A stretch of 6,354 nt of DNA. It comes from RFTU01 sp049423145. GTDB taxonomy: Bacteria; Pseudomonadota; Gammaproteobacteria; Burkholderiales; Burkholderiaceae_C. The position numbers were made by a program, and so were the translations under genes. Positions 6,094 to 6,354 of this stretch are shown here, piece by piece. The notes under the pieces were generated by a model that did not search any database, had not been told where the DNA came from, and saw only the letters and a list, made by a program, of their open reading frames with translations. The stretch covers positions 1 through 6,354 of the forward strand of contig JBMSQF010000089.1 in assembly GCA_049423145.1 (NCBI GenBank), written 5' to 3'. Numbering within the stretch: position 1 is the stretch's first letter; each line of letters begins with the position of its first letter.

Positions 6094-6354
6094 TCAACGG
6101 TTGCGGCTTTGCATGAACACGAGCTTTTCGAACAGGGTGATGTCCTGCTCGTTCTTCAGTAGCGCGCCCACCAGCGGGGGAATGATGACCTTGTCGTCCT
6201 TGCTGGCCAGCAGTTCGGGGGCGAGGTCTTCGGCCACCAGCAGGCGCAGCCAGTCCAGCAGTTCGCTGGTGCTGGGCTTCTTCTTCAGACCCGGCAGGTT
6301 GCGCACCTCGAAAAAGGTGCGCATGGCCGCACTCAGCAGCTCCTGCTTGATGCC
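6094..6354 (-). CDS. MoxR-family AAA ATPase, C-terminal fragment (5' end outside window)
   Basis: This is the last 86 codons of a gene that enters from the right edge. The frame is open from 6354 (GIKQELLSAAMRTFFEVRNL) to the TGA at 6096-6094, so the internal ATG at 6324 is not the real start. The segment contains LPGLKKKPSTSELLDWLRLL and PPLVGALLKNEQDITLFEKL. These resemble the C-terminal lid of MoxR-type AAA ATPases that accompany CoxE-like VWA proteins; the KPSTSELLDW stretch is the most characteristic part. The Walker A and B motifs and the arginine finger lie outside the window, so ATPase identity is inferred from the tail and from the VWA gene downstream. It would be the first visible gene of the minus-strand operon, 18 bp upstream of the S9 peptidase. 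Confidence 0.72.
   Translation of the reverse strand, partial: GIKQELLSAAMRTFFEVRNLPGLKKKPSTSELLDWLRLLVAEDLAPELLASKDDKVIIPPLVGALLKNEQDITLFEKLVFMQSRNR

Noticed and set aside
4126..6162. A 678-codon open frame on the plus strand, antisense to the S9 peptidase
   Set aside because: It mirrors the peptidase gene almost exactly, has no recognisable domain, and is rich in His, Val, Gly and Arg as expected from the complement of GC-rich codons. The opposite strand encodes a complete peptidase with an intact catalytic triad.

Overview
The window is about 6.35 kb of GC-rich DNA from a proteobacterial chromosome. It is most likely a betaproteobacterium of the order Burkholderiales, with Comamonadaceae or relatives as the best guess. 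That placement is an inference from overall protein character: a QueD with SRRIHGHTY, a QueE with the CX14CX2C cluster seen in Burkholderia QueE, and the MoxR/VWA pair. No phylogenetic marker was aligned. Apart from the tRNA gene, every gene is a protein-coding gene that looks intact or is cut only by the window edge. There is no mobile element, CRISPR array or obvious recently acquired segment.

Layout. Positions 1-75 hold a minus-strand tRNA-Arg(CCU) gene with an encoded CCA end. Only about 39 bp away, transcribed in the opposite direction, is a Tat-exported alkaline phosphatase of the PhoD family (115-1689, plus). The two genes share a very compact divergent promoter region in which the predicted -10 boxes overlap on opposite strands. 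PhoD converges, with a 7-bp gap, on a tightly packed minus-strand gene string that fills the rest of the window. In transcription order this reads: MoxR-type AAA ATPase C-terminus (6354-6094, entering from the right edge), S9 prolyl-oligopeptidase family peptidase (6075-4015), CoxE-like VWA-domain protein (4002-2833), queE (2820-2131) and queD (2080-1697). Gaps are 18, 12, 12 and 50 bp, so one operon is likely.

Function. QueD and QueE catalyse consecutive steps to 7-carboxy-7-deazaguanine, the precursor of preQ0 and the tRNA base queuosine. The ATPase and the VWA protein form a MoxR/VWA chaperone-type pair of the general kind known from RavA-ViaA, NorQ-NorD, CbbQ-CbbO and CoxD-CoxE. Here a serine peptidase gene sits between the two partners, which is the most intriguing organisational feature. 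The QueD lacks the usual catalytic cysteine (serine at that position), and the VWA protein has a degenerate metal-binding (MIDAS) motif. Nothing in the window proves a new system. The ATPase-peptidase-VWA triplet is the best candidate for one.
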